Shown one piece after another: positions 59,701-64,000 of a stretch of DNA of 64,000 bases. This stretch comes from Cannabis sativa (taxonomy: Eukaryota > Streptophyta > Magnoliopsida > Rosales > Cannabaceae), in contig NC_083601.1 of the NCBI RefSeq assembly GCF_029168945.1, positions 32,849,660 through 32,913,659 of the forward strand, read 5' to 3'. The notes beneath the pieces are model-generated. The model saw only the letters and a program-made list of their open reading frames with translations, was not told where the DNA came from and did no database searches. How positions within the stretch are numbered: position 1 is the stretch's first letter; each line of letters begins with the position of its first letter. The position numbers and the translations under genes were made by a program.

Positions 59701-62700
59701 ACTTGGGAGAGACTAGCCTCTCGAAAGCTAGGTGTAATTTGATCATTATTCATAAATAAAAGACAATTCTTTGAGGGATTTCATTCAGGGTATTCGAATA
59801 CTTGATAGCAGATTTCTAATCTAAGAAATTCTATCAAAAGATCTCCTAGGAAAGTCAATAGCGGGAACCTTGACATCCACAAAAGACTTTCATTTCACTT
59901 TGAAAAAATATATCTGAGCCCGCCTTCATATCATCATGTTTTCATGTATGATAAAAAGAAATAAATGTACCTATACCGTAAAAGCAAGTGGAAGACACTA
60001 GCCTTTTGTAAATAAACAAATTTCCTGGCAACCTTGTCATTTCGTTGCTCTAACAGTTACAAACTTTTTATGTGCTCTTTCTCAATTAGTATCCAGAGTG
60101 ATGAAAATGGACGAGGATGAAGGCCTTGAAAAAATTCTTCGTCGTTCTCGGTGTCCTAAAGGACGTCTACTTTATTATTTTCCAACAGAACAAAGGTGAT
60201 TCTGTTCTTTCATTTGAAATTGTATATAAAATAATTTTACATATATACATCCCTCGGCTGAAAGTTCCAGTTAACTTGTTATTATATATCAGCTTTTTAG
60301 TTTTTTTAAACACTTGCTGGGATGTTCTGAAATTTCATATGACCCAGTTCTTGTGTCACAACCATCTTAGGATTTTTCTAAACCTTGGTACGTTTTTATT
60401 GCATATTTTGGTGGAAGTGAAAATTCTGACGAAGGCATGTTCTAAATGCATAATTTTATATATTTAATGTGGCTTTGAAATTGCATCTGTTAAACTGCAA
60501 TTCCTAATGAACTATGAATCTTAAAAATTGATCTCTAGAATAAATTTATAATGTCATATGTTGCATGGGAGAAACAAGTTTTGATTCCACCATGTCATTG
60601 ATTTACTGATAGATTCTGGTCTAAGCGCAAGTGAGCCAGTAAAATCTGGCTCTTACTAAATTTTTGGAAACCTACTAAAATGCAGTGCAGAAATATGCCA
60701 TTGCGACACTGAGGGAGATTCTCATTGAAACTTTAATCAAGAATGTAAATGTAATATATACTGTTTCGGATATTGTATAAAGATAGGAGACTTTGGAAGA
60801 ATTCGTGTCCTTGTATGTAGCAGAAAAATGAATTGTTAGTTATTAGTGTAATTTCTGTTTTTGAACTCATTTTTAAAGACAAATTGCTCCCTTCTCAAAA
60901 TACACAATTCTGCTACTGTTAGTAGTATTTGCATCTAATAGTTGTTCCAAGGGGTTCGGTGCATATCACTTCTTGATTTTTTTTGTTTTGTAATTGTAAG
61001 TTTCCTCTTCTAAGATTTTCAACTGCTGGAATGTTTGTCTTTTATTATGTCCATAAATTGAATGGAATTGTGACGTGAATTGAAATGTAACATAAATTCA
61101 GAAAGAAAATCTGGGGAGGTCAGTAATTTTTGGGAGAAAATAAACCACCCATGAGAGGGCCACATCTCAATTCTATTATTTTATTTATGGAATCATTGGA
61201 ATGTGACAAAAGTCGTATTTTCAGCTGTCGATGTTTTAAGGGGACTATTGTAATGTGAGACTGTTGGAAGAATTAATAATTTGAGTGAAAGAAACTATTT
61301 AATTTTTTTATTAAATCTCTCTCCAATTTGGAGGTTATGGTGAAAAAGAGAAGAAGTTTCAGCTTTACTTTTTAGGCTTCAGGATAATTTTGTTTAACTA
61401 GCAACTATGCTTTCAGTAACGATAACATCTCCATGTCATCTTGGTGTGGGTGGCATACAGACCATGGTTCACTGACAGGTGATCACTTGTTCTCGTTGTT
61501 AATCTAAGTTTTGATTCATACCTCACACCTCTTTCTCACACAATTACCAATTTCATATGTAGGTCTGGCCTGTGGTATGTTTATGAGGGATGCGGTCGAA
61601 GTACCTTGCCCTGATAGTGCTGCTGGTCTTTATGTTAGAACAAGAACTGATCAAATTGTCAAAGTACACTATCCGTGTCTTAATTTCTCACAATGAAAAA
61701 CTTGAACCTATGAACTTTCATATCCATAATACTCTCTCTGATTAAGAAGTTAGGAACAAAATTATAATTAATCATGCAAACATTATCTGCATGGTATCTT
61801 ATGTATTGCAAACTTCTTGAATTGTGTGGAATACACTATTAGATAGTTGAAGCTTATGAGTAAGAGTTAGAACTTTTGTATAGATCTTCTCCCAAGTTGA
61901 TTTGTGTTTTTTAATCATTTCTCACTCAGCCATCTAATAAGGAAGTTTTCCTTATTTTTTCTTTGCATAATTATAATTTTGCTTCACAAAAAATAATTGT
62001 CTCCTTCTTCCTTCCATGTTTGCTAGGTTGTCTATGGAGAAGACGAAATAGCATACCAAATTGGTGAAACCGCCGAAATACTTTCAAGTGGTTATCTTTG
62101 TGCAACACCCCACTGCGTTCGGGTACTTAATCTTTCCCAATAATATGTGCTCATGTACGATGTTAACATATCAATCCAAGAAAGAAGCAGCAGATGTTTT
62201 CTATTCTTTATCCTCTTTTTATAATGTTACAATTAGCGATGCCCCTCAAAGTATCAAGGTTCTCCCTACTTGGCAGTATATTAAATACACTTGAGTTGCA
62301 TATCAGATTATGTTCTTGAAAAAAATAATTATATCATTTTAGTTTAATCATAGAAGCGTCATGATTTTAACAACTAATAATGTTTTAATGTTTGATCACA
62401 TTTTGAATTGGTTTAGCATGTCCTTAGGATATATAATGAACTTTTTTTTTGATGTTACAAACCCTCCACCTCTTTTGTAACATTTGTTTACCTTTTAATT
62501 TTAACTTTTTATCGGTATTCCCCTAAAAAATAAAGGTTTGATCACATTTTGTATCTGATGATAGTGTTTTGAGAGTACAGTTTTTATGTCTCCAAGGTTC
62601 TAACATCACTATCTAGCACCATTTTTATCAAGACTTCTTTCTGATTTTCTTCTTAATCAAGTCTTACGTACTTATATGACATAGGACGAAACTGATACTG

Positions 62701-63526
62701 TCTAATTGATCGCAGGCACCCAGAGGACAAGAAGCTTCTCGTCTTGAGCGGTCAACATTTGCATTATTTATGCAGCCTGACTGGTAAGTATTCATTTCTA
62801 ATTAATACGGCAGTATTGCTTGTATTGAATTGATATCAGCAATAGTGGAGTTCTATTGTGGTTAACGCCTCTGATAAGTTATTTTCCAATACTTTCTTTT
62901 GAGGAGGTGATTCTACTGGACCGAAAATTGTCTGTCCTTAGTGATAAATGTAGAATCTCTATATTTTAATAGAATGGATCGAGAAAAAATTATTAGTGAA
63001 TAATAATTTATTAAAGAAAGATCAAGGTATTATCATCCATATTGTTAAGTGTGAAAAGTTCGTGAAAAACCAACATCACGCGTAACTTTAGTCCAAATTC
63101 TGAAGTTTTGCTAACTTTACACTATTCTTTTCTCATAAAGATTAATTATACTAAAAGCAAATACTGTCTCTATATAAAACCTCCGACGAGTTTTCCTTCT
63201 TCACATATGCAAAAGCGTTATTTTTTTTTCTTTTCTTTGTAGGGAAGAAAAACTAAAATTTCCTGAGGAAGTGCATATTCATAAGGAGGTACGTAGTGTT
63301 TGAGCAATTTTTTGGCACCAAAACCAATACCTGTGCAGGGATCCATATGTAGAATCTAGATATAATTTTTGCTTTGGGATTCAATTGTTTTGCTTTTTTG
63401 TGTTTAAACTTTTTCTCCTGTATTTATACTCTCTTTCTTCCTCAGTTGATTTCATCAAGTGGTCCGCTTACATTCGGAGAGTACACAGAGAAGCTTCTTG
63501 ACAAATATTACCACCTCAGAACATAG
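56704..63526 (+). CDS. 2-oxoglutarate/Fe(II)-dependent oxygenase-like protein
   Basis: Fifteen exons: 56704-56775, 56933-57010, 57453-57502, 57611-57664, 58055-58107, 58450-58522, 58700-58761, 59278-59346, 60090-60195, 61417-61478, 61563-61663, 62027-62122, 62716-62783, 63243-63288, 63446-63526. They total 1071 nt (356 aa). The N-terminus (IEEGFGPSGLGILSVTDVPG, NLPKEVKMELEDPHSRYNFG) matches the dioxygenase N-terminal region. The jelly-roll core has the iron triad H219-x-D221 (WHTDHGSLTG) and H289 (CATPHCVR), and an R304-S-T 2-oxoglutarate motif. It closely matches a conserved plant family of about 330 aa, including what I recall as Arabidopsis At3g63290. The substrate is not known to me. The short YGSNIWP-type segment (SYCGSNIWP) is typical of this subfamily. 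No transit or signal peptide is obvious, so a cytosolic site is likely. Confidence 0.92.
59486..59880 (+). repeat. LTR-like insertion in intron 8 of the oxygenase gene
   Basis: This block differs in composition from the rest of the intron. It has a TATA-like TATATATATAAGAG (59609-59622), a following leader-like stretch, and a poly(A)-signal-like CATAAATAAAAG near 59750. It is bounded by a possible TGTC (59506) and GACA (59872). No target duplication was found, so a solo LTR is only a suggestion. Confidence 0.3.
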
Positions 63527-64000
63527 AACACTGTTTTCTTCATTCTTCTCCGACTGGTTTGTGTATAGACTGAAATATGTAAGTTACGGCTAAAATCTAC
63601 TTTGCTATTCTCTTGGGAATCACCTTTTAATTGCATATTGGCTTATTAAACTACTTCCCATCCTTTTCACATGTTACAAGAGAGATGTTATTGGTTTTAT
63701 GGGATCAAAGCAATTAGTTAGTAGATGAGTCTAAACTATTAGCTACCTAAAAGCTCATAGTAGCAGTACACTTTTTTGTATATTTCATTTAATACAAATG
63801 AATTAACAGTATCACGTAAAAGGGAAAACACAGACTCAGACTCCAAATCCATCTGCCACGTCATTGATGATTTGGTGGTCTTTTCTGTTAGCCGACTATT
63901 TGCTTAACGTTTTGTTAAGGAGATAGTGACAAGACGACACGAGAGAAGTCGGCATTAAATTGTCCGATATGTATAAATCATCTTGTTACGGTATTATCAA
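63527..64000. other. 3' UTR of the oxygenase gene and spacer
   Basis: It follows the TAG at 63524-63526. No further gene was recognised before the window edge. Confidence 0.5.

Noticed and set aside
60117..60467. 116-codon frame in the oxygenase gene
   Set aside because: It is a frame shadow of exon 9 running into intron 9.

Overview
The window is nuclear DNA from a eudicot plant. Evidence: GT-AG spliced genes with many exons, plant-only families (FAR1-related, AP2/WRINKLED, SERRATE), very AT-rich spacers, and plant Copia, L1, Helitron, CACTA and hAT repeats. The species cannot be fixed from the sequence; a rosid is plausible. About a third is occupied by four intact host genes including introns; most of the rest is transposable elements or AT-rich spacer.

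Layout. 1-186 is the tail of a truncated legume-lectin receptor-kinase fragment. 1284-1960 is a rearranged Cassandra-type element carrying a 5S-rRNA-like domain. 2397-7601 is a very young Ty1/Copia element (minus strand) with two 303-bp LTRs, inserted in a dead LINE ORF1. 9629-20767 is a chain of two Helitron-like elements; the second contains a full-length L1-type LINE (13007-18473) with an intact 1352-residue ORF2. It ends only 205 bp before the start codon of SERRATE.

Host genes. (1) SERRATE/ARS2 homologue, plus, 20973-27186, 12 exons, 699 aa. (2) FAR1-RELATED SEQUENCE 3-like gene, minus, 28963-32711 (coding), 4 coding exons, 853 aa, convergent with SERRATE. (3) WRINKLED1-type AP2 factor, minus, 37891-42673, 7 coding exons including a 9-nt microexon, 411 aa. 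(4) 2-oxoglutarate/Fe(II) oxygenase-like gene, plus, 56704-63526, 15 exons, 356 aa. For genes 1, 3 and 4, and for gene 2, the exon lengths I assigned sum to a multiple of three, every junction keeps frame, and each model matches family proteins end to end.

Between genes 2 and 3 lie a dead LINE, a CACTA end and a foldback element. Between genes 3 and 4 lie a hAT MITE with a perfect 8-bp target duplication, a pair of head-to-tail Helitrons, a degraded repeat of retroelement type, another foldback element and long AT-rich spacers. The four host genes do not form a pathway: they act in RNA processing, transcription (two genes) and an unassigned oxygenase function. I saw no tRNA gene, no full rRNA gene and no organellar DNA insertion.
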